A stretch of DNA of 64,000 nucleotides from contig NC_065919.1 in the NCBI RefSeq assembly GCF_024586455.1, forward strand, positions 39,284,839 to 39,348,838, read 5' to 3'. This DNA is from Bactrocera neohumeralis. Lineage: Eukaryota; Arthropoda; Insecta; Diptera; Tephritidae. The translations under genes and the position numbers were made by a program. Every line of letters starts with the position of its first letter. Within the stretch, counting starts at the first letter, position 1. Of the stretch, positions 22,771 through 33,303 are shown piece after piece. Under the pieces are notes generated by a model. It saw only the letters and a program-made list of their open reading frames with translations. It made no database searches and was not told the origin of the DNA.

Positions 22771-22924
22771 GCTGGTTATAGTAAAAGTTTCGTTTAGAAT
22801 TCTCCGTTAATATACTTATATAGGTCACAATAATTAATTTGAAGTTATAGTGGTTTTTAAATAGGTGAAAAAATGGGGGCGCTAAAAAATATTTATTCTC
22901 AAAGTTAGCGGTAGACAAAATAAG

Positions 22925-23940
22925 TCACAGAGGTCACAGCAGTGAGGGTCACTTGAAGTGTTATAGCGTTTAAAAGGTAGGCGTGACCGTAAACTGTTTA
23001 ATGGAAGAATTTTACAGATCACTATAGCTTAAAACAACTAAACTTGCCAAGTAAACGGTGTTGATTACACGGTCCTATTTAAGGTATCAAAAGTGCATTT
23101 GCTTTCTAAATAATAATAGAATTCTAAAATTGTTTAAAAGGCGGTGAGAGAGAGAGAGAAATGACCTTGCAAAAGATTTGAGTAACTAAAGTATTGTATA
23201 AAGCTAATAATAAGACGTTTGTCATGAAAAATGTCTTGAAAATACTGGCAAACCTATTTAACGATTACAAGGGTGATTCTAATTTCCAATAAACTTCCAT
23301 TACTTAAAAAATTTGATTTTTACCCCTTGAACAAAATATATTAAGATGCCACCCAAAAGAAAACGTCGGCGACCCTGCTTATTTGGAATACTTTATACCT
23401 TGGCTAGGAATCTTCACGAAATTTGACGTAGAGTTTTATTAAAGACATTACTGTAGTCTCGAAAGAAATTGTTCAGATTGGTTGACTATAGTATATAGCT
23501 ATCAAATTAACTAACGATCAAACTCAAGTCCTTCCACGGAAAAATCTTTCATATGTCAAGGTGTCTTTATGAAATTTGGCATATATCATCAGAATGAAGA
23601 TTATATGCCATAAAAATACCGTTGCATGAAGGGTATTATAGCTTTGGAAGTTAACATTTTTTGTTGTTTTAGTTTTATAAAATTTCCAAAGCAAGGCTAA
23701 TCCAACAGAATATCATAAATCAAAACATTATTAATGAGTGAGCGGATAAGTTGTTTCAAAACGGCACAGTCAGGTGTTAATAATTCCTATCTATCCTATA
23801 AAAGCTGTGAAATAAGTTCGAAAGAAACCATACACGATGGCTGTTTAGCTTTCCCACTATATTCAGGTGGGTAAGCAGGACTACAAGCAAAGGCTAGAAT
23901 TATTGCAGTCTACAGCATTATGAATATGCATTCATATTAA
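22925..23940. repeat. Dispersed repeat-like, non-coding
   Basis: Words such as GAGGTCACAGCAGTGAGGGT, GGTAGGCGTGACCG and TTTATGAAATTTGGCATAT are of the kind that recur in dispersed fly repeats. No protein is encoded and boundaries are unclear. Confidence 0.35.
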
Positions 23941-23974
23941 TTCATATTACGAGTACTTCTGCCGCTAGTTCGCT

Positions 23975-24284
23975 CTGTTTGCTGTTGCACGCCACTGACC
24001 CATTACGTTTTTTGGTAGAAATTGTTTCCAGAAAATATTTACAATGAACACAAATTTCATATATAGCCTCGATTTTAATAGTTCTATTTTTATATACTTG
24101 CAAACTATTTGTAGCGTTCGTTTTTTCTTTCTGCAAACCATTTAACAGAAAAATAATATTGGCATTGCTTGCTCTAGAAGCAATAACTTTAGTCACCAGC
24201 TGTGTCAATCACTGTTTGCTGTTGCACGCCACTGACCCATTACGTTTTTTGGTAGAAATTGTTTCCAGAAAATATTTACAATGA
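23975..24284 (+). repeat. 73-bp direct repeat pair
   Basis: The segment starting CTGTTTGCTGTTGCACGCCA at 23,975-24,047 is repeated without visible change at 24,212-24,284, an offset of 237 bases. The unique spacer includes the short minus-strand frame at 24,208-23,942. The identity suggests a recent local duplication. Confidence 0.8.
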
Positions 24285-25000
24285 TGGTATACATATGTAC
24301 GTATGTATATAGTGTATGAAATTGCGCACATGGCGTATACGTAACATTAACGCAAAGCTAGTTTAAACTTTTTCTCGATAAATACACAATGTTTATATAC
24401 TTGCAACATGAAAGAATTTTAAATCAAGATGATCCACCGTTTAATGATCCAAAAATTCCATCACACATTCAAGGAACGGAACGACATTTCAATTGCTAGC
24501 TAGCGTTTCCAAACGGGTTATACCGTAGTAGCACCATTAAAGCCGTGCGAAATTGTCCAGACTTGAAAGTAAAAAAGACTTCAAACAATAATTGTTTTTA
24601 ATTTCTTTTCTATAACTCAAGTAAATTAATTTTTTCATTTACATATGTTCCGACTAAATTATTTCTTAAGAGAAAAAATAGATATTATTATTTATGAAAA
24701 AACATATCTATTTTTTCATGTAAATCACCAAAAATAGTGATTTTTTTAAATGATTATATGGGGAACCCCCCAGGGGAGTTCCAGGGGGTGTGCCACTGGC
24801 ATGGGTGGATCGGCCGTCCAAAGTTAGTGGGGGTCGGTCATACATTTGGACTCGATTGGAGCAAAATAAGGTTCGACCCAAATTGGGAGACATCAAAATT
24901 CGTTTTAGAGGTATGGTTCCTTCGGCAAAGTATTTATTTTTATCCCTAATCATACAATGGCCGATTTTAAAATCGAAATGTTTATGTATGTATGTATATA
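24285..25000. other. AT-rich stretch with two hairpins, no gene
   Basis: 24,672-24,685 (GAAAAAATAGATAT) pairs perfectly with 24,704-24,717, and a second small stem (AAATCAC / GTGATTT) follows. A GC-richer patch at 24,750-24,900 (GGGGAACCCCCCAGGGGAGT) has open frames on both strands without a domain. Confidence 0.45.
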
Positions 25001-25214
25001 TTGCGTAGTCGAATAAGTGCTTTCGTATTTCTAATCATACTTCAACTTATTTTCTTTTATATTTATAATAACAAATAAATTTCTTTATAATGAAGCTTAA
25101 AATCTCACCTTTCCAACACTATATGGTATGACATAATGTGATTGGTAGCACTGGAGATATACGAATGCCACGACATCTATTGACAAAGACGAAAATACTT
25201 TTTCGACTACCCAA
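25001..25214 (-). mobile_element. Mariner-derived MITE, 214 bp
   Basis: The left end TTGCGTAGTCGAATAAGTGC and the reverse complement of the right end (TTGGGTAGTCGAAAAAGTAT) are imperfect inverted repeats of about 28 bp, preceded by TA on the left. The right half, read on the minus strand, matches the 5' end of the mariner at 61,976 (GTCAATAGATGTCG, ATCTCCAGTGCTACCAATCA). The left half matches that element's 3' end. It therefore is an end-to-end deletion product of that family in reverse orientation, with no coding sequence left. Confidence 0.75.
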
Positions 25215-25215
25215 T

Positions 25216-25892
25216 GTATAAATTATCAGGATGACGAAAAGTTGAAATCCGGGTGACTTTTCACTTAAGTAAAAACTAAATATCTTGATGAAACTTGGTG
25301 CGTGCCATCCTTAGGCGATATCGGACTACAACCACGCCTACTTCCCATATAACATATTTTAAAATTTTATTTGATTGTTTAACTCTCCAATACACAAATC
25401 AATAAGCAATTAATATAACCGGATACATCTTTGCACGATTATTACCTTTAGAGTGTGCGACCTTATGGCCAAAAATTGTCCATATTCCACAGAAACTGTT
25501 CGAGCCTCTAGATACCGAATATTTGGACCCAGTACCTATAGTTGACTTTTCCCCGAATCCTTTCCTGATAGTAGTATGTCTGTATGCCAAAAATGTGTTG
25601 AATCAGGCCAAAAGTACCCTGAACTCTTGTATACCTGATATGAAGATTATCGAACTTCCGGTTGATTTTATACTGCATAAATCGGTCAAGACGTAAGATA
25701 TCTTAGAAGAGCGTGTTTGTCTTATAACGGTGCATATTTGTGCTTAGAATTAATAAAATCGGGTGAAAACTTGCCTTAGATCCATATAACTAACAGGTCT
25801 CATGCACTTTAAAATACTTCCCTAGCTTTGAACCTTGCAAGTTGCAAGAGAAGGTTCGGTTATATCCGAACTTAGTGCTTCCTTACTTGCTA
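25216..25892 (+). repeat. Dispersed fly repeat, copy C
   Basis: ATTATCAGGATGACGAAAAG with GTTGAAATCCGGGTGAC starts the unit, followed by TCTTGATGAAACTTGGTG and a GGACTACAACCACGCC block. GACCCAGTACCTATAGTTGA comes near 25,528, and the end reads GGTTCGGTTATATCCGAACT. Order and content follow copy D at 39.46 kb. The leader upstream of ATTATCAGGATG is missing because the MITE abuts it. Confidence 0.7.
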
Positions 25893-26439
25893 TTACATAT
25901 TGTCAATTGATATGGTTAGTTACTGCCACTTTTATATAACACGAGTTTTGCATTCATAAAATTTCCACAAATTCATTTTGATAGCACAAACTAAGTACGA
26001 ATGGCAATCATGGTGTTAAAGAGATGGCAAGAGAGTTCTCAAAATTACCTCTCATATTGTGAAAAATATGCTGACGAATTCAGTGAGGCTTCTTTAGTTA
26101 TCCTTACAACTAGTTGTTATAGTAGTACTATCGACTTGCTAGTCAGACTAGAAGATTTCAAGAAGCAAACTCAAGCAAATCAAATATCTAAAATCGCAGA
26201 ATTTTCTTGGAATTTACATGAGACAGCCAATTGATTGCATACTTGTATGTAAGCCTAAACTCAAACTGACGTTCATAAACAGCAAATAAATTTAATATCT
26301 TAAATCTTCTTTTCCAGGCGAATTACAGCCTTCATCGCGGACGGAGAGTATACCCTTCTCTTTCTGAAGTACATAAAGTGCATTCGGCGGTTTTTACGAT
26401 GAGGGAAATTGTTTAACAAAGGAGTTCCATTAAGTTTTG
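25893..26439. other. Stretch with one unassigned short frame
   Basis: A 77-codon ATG frame at 26,001-26,234 (plus) has ordinary composition (YLSYCEKYADEFSEASLVIL) but no domain I can name. An acceptor-like CTTCTTTTCCAG ends at 26,317. No exon chain could be built. Confidence 0.25.
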
Positions 26440-26652
26440 TGTGCGGAATCAAATTTCTGTTTTCCAACATTCTCAACGATATTTGAATCTTTTCCGACCG
26501 GCAAAGCTGTCAACGCTACGCTCATTGAGGGATATTCCGGAAAATCACTTTAAAAACTTACACACGGCCAAGGGAGATTACTTTGAGGGGGACGTCATAG
26601 ATTTTGAAGAGTTAATTAAGAATTTTAATATTATGAACAAAGTCTTTTACTG
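26440..26652 (+). pseudogene. Mariner transposase C-terminal fragment
   Basis: The frame ends with SLRDIPENHFKNLHTAKGDY then FEGDVIDFEELIK, which parallels the C-terminus of mariner transposases (acidic EYFEGD-type ending after a Trp/Arg-rich helix). Residues between HFKN and HTAKG are missing, and all catalytic parts are absent. It is plus-strand and isolated. Confidence 0.65.
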
Positions 26653-27335
26653 ATAGAAGTATGCTCCACTGGAACGTAGTGGCTCCCAATACATAAAAAA
26701 TATGTTTCTTTTGAATATTTTATAGCTTATGGGGAATTAAAATGCTCGCAACTTTAGTTACATATATATACATACAATACATTCAACATATATGTCATAT
26801 GATGGTATTTGTACCCACGTTCTTCCTATAAGTAACACATGGACATACTAATTTACTTCGCTCGAAAGATGTAAAAATATGGAGACAACAACCTACAAAC
26901 GTAGCGGTATTTCGTTAATGACAAAGAACCCCCTTCCTTTCTAGTGGATAAAAATGTAGTAGATATACTATATGACTTTCCCGTAGCTAATTTTTTGATG
27001 TGTTTGCATAACATTTTCGTGGTTAATTAGATTTCATTAGTTTATTTAGTCTTCTCCAAGCATAAATTATGTCTAGTCAGTTGTCGTTCCTAATTAATGT
27101 GGACATTATATAATTAGCATCTACCCTCAGTTCATTAAATATACTTAACCAAAGAGCATTAACATTATACACAAATATTCGCACACAAATCATAATTGGC
27201 ATACATATTTAGGTAATAATGTAGAAGAATGTTATAAATGCTGATGAAGCTTATGGTCGAGCGCACCTTGCCCTTAGTGCGATCTAATTACATTTGGTAT
27301 GAGTTAATGGAAAAGCAAAAAAAAAAAAAAATTTC
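26653..27335. other. AT-rich stretch without a gene
   Basis: Contains ATACATATATAC microsatellite runs near 26,760 and a 15-base A tract near 27,320 that might be the tail of an old retroposed sequence. Nothing else seen. Confidence 0.4.
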
Positions 27336-27620
27336 TCTTCACCTTCACCTTGGGTCAAGCATCCAACTTCTTCCGCATTATGAATATTACATTTGTCACA
27401 GCAGAACTCCCCGGAAACTGCAAAGCCGATGTGCCTGTCAGACAGTTAAGCGTACGCTCTCTTGCACGAATTTCATCCGAGCGCTGGAGCGATGAACATA
27501 CCATGAGCTTGGCAAGTCCTGTCCAACAATCAAAAGCTGTCAGATCCTTCTTGCCCAGAGTGAACCGTTAGAGGCGTTTTGAAATACATGCCCTTGCATT
27601 ATCGCCGCAATTGTAAATGT
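27336..27620 (+). pseudogene. Jockey-like LINE RNase H fragment, copy 1
   Basis: ELPGNCKADVPVRQLSVRSL resembles the GNCKADELA motif late in the RNase H domain of Jockey-group LINEs. RISSERWSDEHTMSLASPVQ and RSFLPRVNR match the segment that usually follows it (W..E.TC..SK..WP.VN). The frame stops at 27,569. Everything upstream and downstream is missing or unreadable. A second, differently preserved piece of the same domain lies 0.6 kb downstream. Confidence 0.5.
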
Positions 27621-27984
27621 TTCGACTGAACACTGCCTAAAAGGCTCACCCGCGATACGGATAACTGTTACTTCAGTTTCTATTTGACAAAATTGTATGG
27701 AAGAAGGCGATGTGCAATAACCTACGCACTTTCTCCTTTACTGCCAAGAGACGATCAAGAACACATTAGTTTTTTTATATTGTTATAAAGAAGTTGTATT
27801 TTCCTGGTGGAGGGTGCTTTGTAAAGTCACAGTCACTAAACAGCTAGAACGTGACTCATTAGTGGTCTCAAAAGGAGACATTCCTGTCTCTCTCTCTTGC
27901 ACCTAGCGGTACCTTCTCCACGCACATTCCTCCGAAATGTATTTGAGTAGAGCAAAGTCGCTGGATCAAAGGTGCAGTGAACTT
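27621..27984. other. Degenerate LINE-derived spacer
   Basis: Stops in all frames; the wording is similar in composition to the two RNase H relics it separates. No feature supported. Confidence 0.3.
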
Positions 27985-28660
27985 TTTCAGGATGGATCGA
28001 AGCTCAAGCGAAGAGTTGGAGAGGGCACACTGTCGAGAGTTCTCTTTAATGTCTTTCAAGCAGAAGCGACAACCAAGCAGACATCAGCAGATGTACTTCT
28101 TTGAGGTGCGCTTTCTTTTAGGGAGGTATGCATTCACTCAGATAGCAGAGCTGCTATTCTTCCATATTAAACCTCTTCACATTGGAATCGTCGGAAATTG
28201 TAAAGCCGATGTCAAGCTCTATCGGGATGGAAACGAGCAGAATCTATGGGATTTGAGCAAGCTCAGTAACGTTGTCGGCGGTGATCAACAATCAGCACTT
28301 CTGGAGTTGTGAAAGCCCAGATGGGAATGTAAAAGGTCCATTGAACTTTTTATCAAGGCTCACATCGCCGCAACTATAGGTGTCCTAACTGGATACTGTC
28401 TCACTCAGAAAGCATTCAGGCGGTGATGATAAAGATTCAGAAGTAGACAACTTCTAAAAATTGCAATGAGGAAGATAAGATGGAAACATCGAGAAACTTT
28501 TTTCTCTACAGTCTAGTTTTCACCAAGGTAAGGCTGAAGCATCTGGGTAAACATAATTTTTATGAATCCGGCGAATTGACTGGCTCCAGACATTTTTTCG
28601 ATATGTGATGGTCTTTCTGATCTATACCTAGGGGTATGGGCAATACAACGTACAAGCGTT
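27985..28660 (+). pseudogene. Jockey-like LINE RNase H fragment, copy 2
   Basis: FQDGSKLKRRVGEGTLSRVL aligns with the TDGSKL..GVGGG start of LINE RNase H. SFREVCIHSDSRAAIL carries the SDSRAA motif, GIVGNCKAD (about 28,189) the later one, and IAATIGVLTGYCLTQKA the conserved VLTGHC segment. RLKHLGKHNFYESGELTGS near 28,545 resembles the family's C-terminus. These pieces lie in order but in different frames with several stops. It is the downstream part of a long-dead LINE on the plus strand. Confidence 0.6.
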
Positions 28661-29539
28661 TCTAGCAGTTCATGTGGGATTATTCGTGTCTTTACCTAAC
28701 CTATGGTTCTCCAAGCCAAATTTGAGTTTTATAATTTAAATTTGGCTTGTCTGTATATAGTTTTATGTATTACAAACATCCGTTAGGTCTTACACATGCT
28801 TCACAAATATTAGGTATCGCACAATTAATGACCTAAAAACAAGCGGTAGTAAGAAATCTTAATAAAATATTCATACTAATTTATATATTGTCATATCTTT
28901 ATGTATTTTCCTTAAATCCAGAATGACTGAATGTCAAATCAAATTATTTTGTAATGGGTGTTGCGTTATTAGTAATTAAAAAGGAGATCTTATTTACATT
29001 TTAGAGATACTTTCTTCTGTTTGTACTTTTCAAAAGAAATGCAGAAAACTCATCCATGTAATCGTTCTATCCCATCAAGTCAATTTCTCACCAATATCTG
29101 CCTTAGAATCAAATTTAGTATGCGTAACTTGGCAGTCCTTGAACTTTGACAGTCAGCAAAGTGGCGAGGAGGTACTTGTGGGAAAAAGAGGATAACACTT
29201 GTGTCACCAGTATTCAATGTCAAGCTGTTGACGTTAATATGCTTTTAACTCTGTGGAAAAGGAAAGATACGTATACATGCAAATATTCTTCTGTAGCAGA
29301 TAAAGAAGTGAGAAGGCAGAAAGAACGCACAACAAAAGAGACGCATATACTCGAAACATATAGTTAATCTGCAGCTGGCAGGATTAATCACAAAAACTGC
29401 AAAGAAATCCTTACATAGCCGGCGGCAGTGAGCCTTAGCAAGAGATTCTGACAACCAAAACCAATCGAACAAGACAAAATGTATTTTGCAATGGAAAGCG
29501 AGTTTTCTAAAAGCAATGGATTAGAATATTAAGTTATAA
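28661..29539. other. Non-coding stretch
   Basis: No recognisable gene. Short frames on both strands (29,146-29,367 plus; 29,472-29,245 minus) lack domains. The part nearest 29,540 may include LTR sequence of the neighbouring Bel-Pao element, but no LTR pair was defined. Confidence 0.35.
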
Positions 29540-29990
29540 TGTGTCAATGGAAAGAACACCTTGTGCTGGGATTTCTATTATTTCTCTTTTACCACCTAGG
29601 CAGTCGACATGCAATGTAGATCCTCTGAATACTTTGCAAACCCACGTGTTGTCTGGATTAAGCTCCGCCCAGAACGGTGTCTTCTTTGTCTCTTCATACT
29701 GACAGTATGCATGGCTAGTGTTGAATAGTGCTGAAAGCTCGCAAGTTTGGTCTAATGCAGGCTGCCATGGTGTTTTCCTTTACAGATAAGGTGTTTGTTT
29801 AGGCTTCTTATACACCTATTCAGCTGAGCTTGAGATATAAAAAAATATGAATTAAGCCCAATGTTAAAAATTAAAAATTCATTTCTTAACTTCGCTTTTA
29901 CGACACGTCCTTTATATTCGGAAGAATGGCTTTCAATTTGAAAACTTCCGATGACTCACTCTGCATCAATGGTATCTCTCCTTTAATTAT
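29540..29990 (-). pseudogene. Env-like distal remnant of the Bel-Pao element
   Basis: On the minus strand a frame near 29,780-29,690 reads cysteine-spaced text (TCELSALFNTSHAYCQYEE) and then TPFWAELNPDNTWVCKVFRG and STLHVDCLGGKREIIEI near 29,600. The Cys spacing and position after the coiled-coil part fit the ectodomain of an insect retroelement envelope protein. The region is fragmented by shifts and stops, and no transmembrane anchor is readable. It is described here only as a relic. Confidence 0.5.
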
Positions 29991-30000
29991 TAATTTTTGG

Positions 30001-30480
30001 TCAATAATAATACCTCTCCTCCATGAGGTTGTAAACAACACGTAATTGACTGTCGCTTTGGTGTCCAGGAATTTGAAGTTTTGCAGGTAATTTTTCTTTA
30101 ATGAACATCAATTCTTCACTCAGTTGTAAGGGAGTTAAAAGAGCTGGATTAACTCTTCCATGATTCAAATCGATTAGTAGTTCAGTTATGGATCTTTGTG
30201 TGTTTTCACATTCGCTCATAAGAATGTTAATTTGTGTTACCAGCATTTGAAATTGTATAGCCATTTTATCTCGATTAATATCTTTTATTATCTCAGAGTG
30301 ATACTTATTAATTTGAGTTCGAAGTTTTGTAAATTGCTCATTTACTTCATATATATTCTTGTTGGAAACTTTATCGGGTCCATAAACTGCACAAATTTTA
30401 TTGGCGGCTTGAGATGCATTTTTGCCTTTATCGTGGTAGTACTGTAAAATATGCCGTATTTTCTCTCTATTTTGCTCCAT
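30001..30480 (-). pseudogene. Chimeric frame: mariner N-terminus joined to env-like fragment
   Basis: A 159-codon frame begins with ATG at 30,480. Residues 1-40 (MEQNREKIRHILQYYHDKGK, then ASQAANKICAVYGPDKVS) are the helix-turn-helix start of a mariner transposase. From about residue 41 the text changes to a coiled-coil-like stretch (NEQFTKLRTQINKYHSEIIK) ending LLTPLQLSEELMFI and LQIPGH, which resembles the membrane-proximal part of insect retroelement envelope (F-like) proteins. No fusion peptide or membrane anchor is in this frame. The mixture arose by insertion between pol and env of the Bel-Pao element. Whether it is ever translated is unknown. Confidence 0.65.
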
Positions 30481-30598
30481 GTTTGCGACGCTATAACTCA
30501 GGAACGACTTCAAAGAAACGACAATCAACCAAACACGTGTTAGCGCGTGAAATGAGCTTTCCAAAAAGGTATAGCATGACCCGATGCGACGAATAAAA

Positions 30599-31267
30599 CT
30601 AGAAGTACGCGTTTTCAGAGCCAACTAGCGAAAATACCGCAAGACTTTTTTGACAACCTATTACAATCAAATTGTGATTGTGCGTTATTGCTTCAAGGCG
30701 CCTTCCAAGAGATAATGATATGACATTACATGCTTCTTCGAACTGAGTTTTCTTTCGACTATTTGCAGCTAAGTAAGTTTCCTTTACCTGATCCTTGCGG
30801 TCTTCTTCTGCTGCGCTTACCAAAGGACACAACTCCTGAATTGGTCTTTTCAATATGCTACTTTGCAGCTTCAACGTTGCCACACGAACGCGACCATCAT
30901 TTCCCGGATGAGTTTCTATAATTTTAGCAAGAGGCCACTTGGCTGGTTGTGTGTTTTCGTCTTTTAGTATTACCACATCGCCCACCTTAATATTGTCTGC
31001 CGGAGTTTTCCATTTATTTCTTTGCTGAAGTGTATGAAGATATTAATTTTTCCAACGATTCCAAAAATCTCTTTGAATTTTTTGTGCTAACTTCCATTTG
31101 TTTAATGTAGAGTAGTTGACATCTGGTTCGAGAGATTGAATTGACTTTATTGGTCTTCCAATTAGAAAATGACCCGGTGTTAACGCATCTATTCCATTAT
31201 CGTCGTTTATTGAATATAGTGGACGCGAGTTTAAAGATGCCTCTTTTTGAGCTAATACTGTAGACAT
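30599..31267 (-). pseudogene. Bel-Pao integrase C-terminus (DUF5641-like)
   Basis: STVLAQKEASLNSRPLYSIN and LTPGHFLIGRPIKSI begin the segment. RDFWNRWKN is followed by a TAA at 31,043, and the same frame resumes with LHTLQQRNKWK and then VGDVVILKDENTQPAKWPLA and GRVRVATLK, the chromodomain-like DUF5641 tail. It is one base out of frame with the integrase. The final part runs into NAYF and a stop exactly where mariner-like sequence begins. Confidence 0.82.
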
Positions 31268-31271
31268 TTCT

Positions 31272-33098
31272 TCAAAACAAAATTAGCGTATCTGCGATGG
31301 CTCTTTTTAAATGGTATTTCATTCCTTTTACACCTGCCTCCCACATTTCTCCGAAATATAGGCCTGTCAGGGGAATAAAATGCCAAGTAATTTCTTCGTT
31401 GGCCAAAATTGGTACTACATCTGAGTTTTGCTTTATTGCTGCTTTAAACTCTTTATCAATACACTTATTTGCTCCAACAAAATTGGATACATTGTCCGAG
31501 TAGATACGAAGACACCTTCCTCTTCTGCCGAAAAATCTTCTTAGTGCTGCCAAAAACGCGTCTGATAATAACTCACTGACTGCCTCAAGATGAACAGCTT
31601 TAGTTGAGAGGCATATAAAAACTGCTACGTACCCTTTGAAGGACTTTTGACCACGTTCTTTCGAGCATCTCATTTGGAATAGTCCAGCGTAGTCAACTCC
31701 AGTATAAGTAAACGGACTCGACATTGATACTCTGAATTCTGGTAGCTCGCCCATTATTTGTTTTGCAGAGACTTGTTTGTATCGTATACACTTACAACAA
31801 TTTCGTATACAACTTTTTATTGCGTTCTTAACTCCGATTATCCAGTATTGTCTCCTGATAATTGCTTCTGTTAACCGGTTTCCACCATGTATTGTAGCAC
31901 GGTGTGCGTCTTTAATTATTAATGCAGTTAAAGTTGATTTATGAAGAATTATTGGGGGCTTCGAACTATAAGGCAATTCCGCGTTTGTCAGCCTACCTTC
32001 AACTCTCATAACGTCATTTTCATCTTTTAGTTTATTGCTTTTTTGAAATTTATTTTCCATAGAAACGACCCGCGCCACAGTTTGTATGCGAGAATCACCC
32101 AAATCTTTATCTTCTTTGAAAGGAATTTCTTCAATAAATCGCCCATCATCATCTCGTTTGATGGTTTCGTCAAACTGCTTTAAACATGCATCACCTTCAT
32201 CGATATTGTGTTCATCTGGTATTTCCTCCAGTTCCCAAAATCGCTCCAGGTTGGTAGTCGTGGATGTTATCTTACTGAATTTTTTTTGTTTTATGATTCC
32301 GGATAAAATCAAACCGAATTTTGTTGCTTGTCCAAGGACTCCGTCACTTTTTTTGACACCGTTTTCAATGATTCGGCTAAAAATGTCTCCACCAATTACT
32401 ATATCTATTCTATCTGCTTTATTAAACAATGGGTCAGCAAGTGTATAATTTTTCCATTGTTTCATATCATATTCAAATGATTGATCTGGTTGAGCATTGG
32501 TCAGTGATGATAAAACTACTGCATCTACTTTTTCCACATGTTGGCTTAGGAATCTTGGTTTTATTTGTACCCGAACCTTGAATTTTGATTCGCCAACCAC
32601 AATACATCCTAGCCCATGGAGTTTTGTTTAGATTTTTGTCCTTGGTACACCTAATATCTGCACTGCTTCTTCAGATATTGATGTTATTTGAGACCCTTGG
32701 TCAATAAGAGCTCTTAACAATATATATTCGCCATTCGACACTTTTGCTTTTATCTGAGCTGTGGCCAGAATTACTTTTGTTGGTGTTGATTTTGTAGACT
32801 TTGATGCTTTACTCTCCCCAGACTCTAGATGTAGAAGTTCGTTATGATTTTTATTGCAAATTTTGCATTTTAAATTAGTATCACAATTTTCGAACCGATT
32901 ATGGATGAGGCATCTGTAGCAAATTTTTTTATCTTTTGCATATTTACGTCTTTCTTCTAAGGATATATTCTTAAATTTTCGGCAATCAGTAATTATATGA
33001 CCCAATATTTTGCAATAGGTACATTTTATACTTTGGTGCCTTGTATTGAAAGACATATGGTTTTCTTTGTATGTGTGCAGCTTGCGGATTTTGTACAA
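31272..33098 (-). pseudogene. Bel-Pao protease-integrase polyprotein with RT deleted in frame
   Basis: One frame from 33,098 to 31,272 is interrupted only by a TAA at 32,628. It contains zinc knuckles (CTYCKILGHIITDC; CYRCLIHNRFENC; CKICNKNHNELLH), the Bel-type protease signature LIDQGSQITSI, the DUF1758 continuation DIVIGGDIFSRII, and LGDSRIQTVARVV that normally opens reverse transcriptase. It then passes straight to NDVMRVEGRLTNAELPY, which normally follows RNase H. Integrase is complete: DAHRATIHGGN with CIRNCCKC, GVDYAGLF (Asp), IYSDNVSNFVGAN (Asp), GEMWEAGVKG (Glu). No YxDD box exists. A frame change near 31,270 cuts the C-terminus. Confidence 0.88.
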
Positions 33099-33303
33099 TT
33101 GTTGTTTATCTTCTACTGCTTTTAGTGTTTGGAATTGCTGGTCCAGGAATCCTTGAATGTCAGATAATTTCTGAATATCCCTGGTCTTTCTTACAAACTG
33201 CTCATATAATCTGAGCCCTTCTTTGTCTAGCTTCCGTACAATGACTCGAGCTATAAAGGCCTTACACTTTCGGCGTTGTCACTATTAATGACTGGCTGAT
33301 ACA

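Larger units (their letters stand above)
20056..22924 (+). mobile_element. hAT-type (Buster/ZBED-like) DNA transposon, decayed
   Basis: The left end CAGTGTTTCCCAAAGTGGGC at 20,056 is the canonical terminus of this hAT group as I recall it. Sub-terminal GGGGGCG blocks follow at the left and recur near the right end (ATGGGGGCGCTAAAAA at 22,873, then GCGGTAGACAAAATAAG). The mirror-image terminal bases at the right are lost, so no target duplication can be read. The transposase relic is at 20,892-22,590 and a nested GC-rich fragment at 20,130-20,535. Confidence 0.8.

Noticed and set aside
24708..25008. Overlapping frames on both strands in the GC-richer patch
   Set aside because: They mirror each other in opposite strands, the usual sign of accidental openness, and show no domain.
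32086..32448. Serine-rich 120-codon plus-strand frame
   Set aside because: Shadow of the Bel-Pao frame on the opposite strand.
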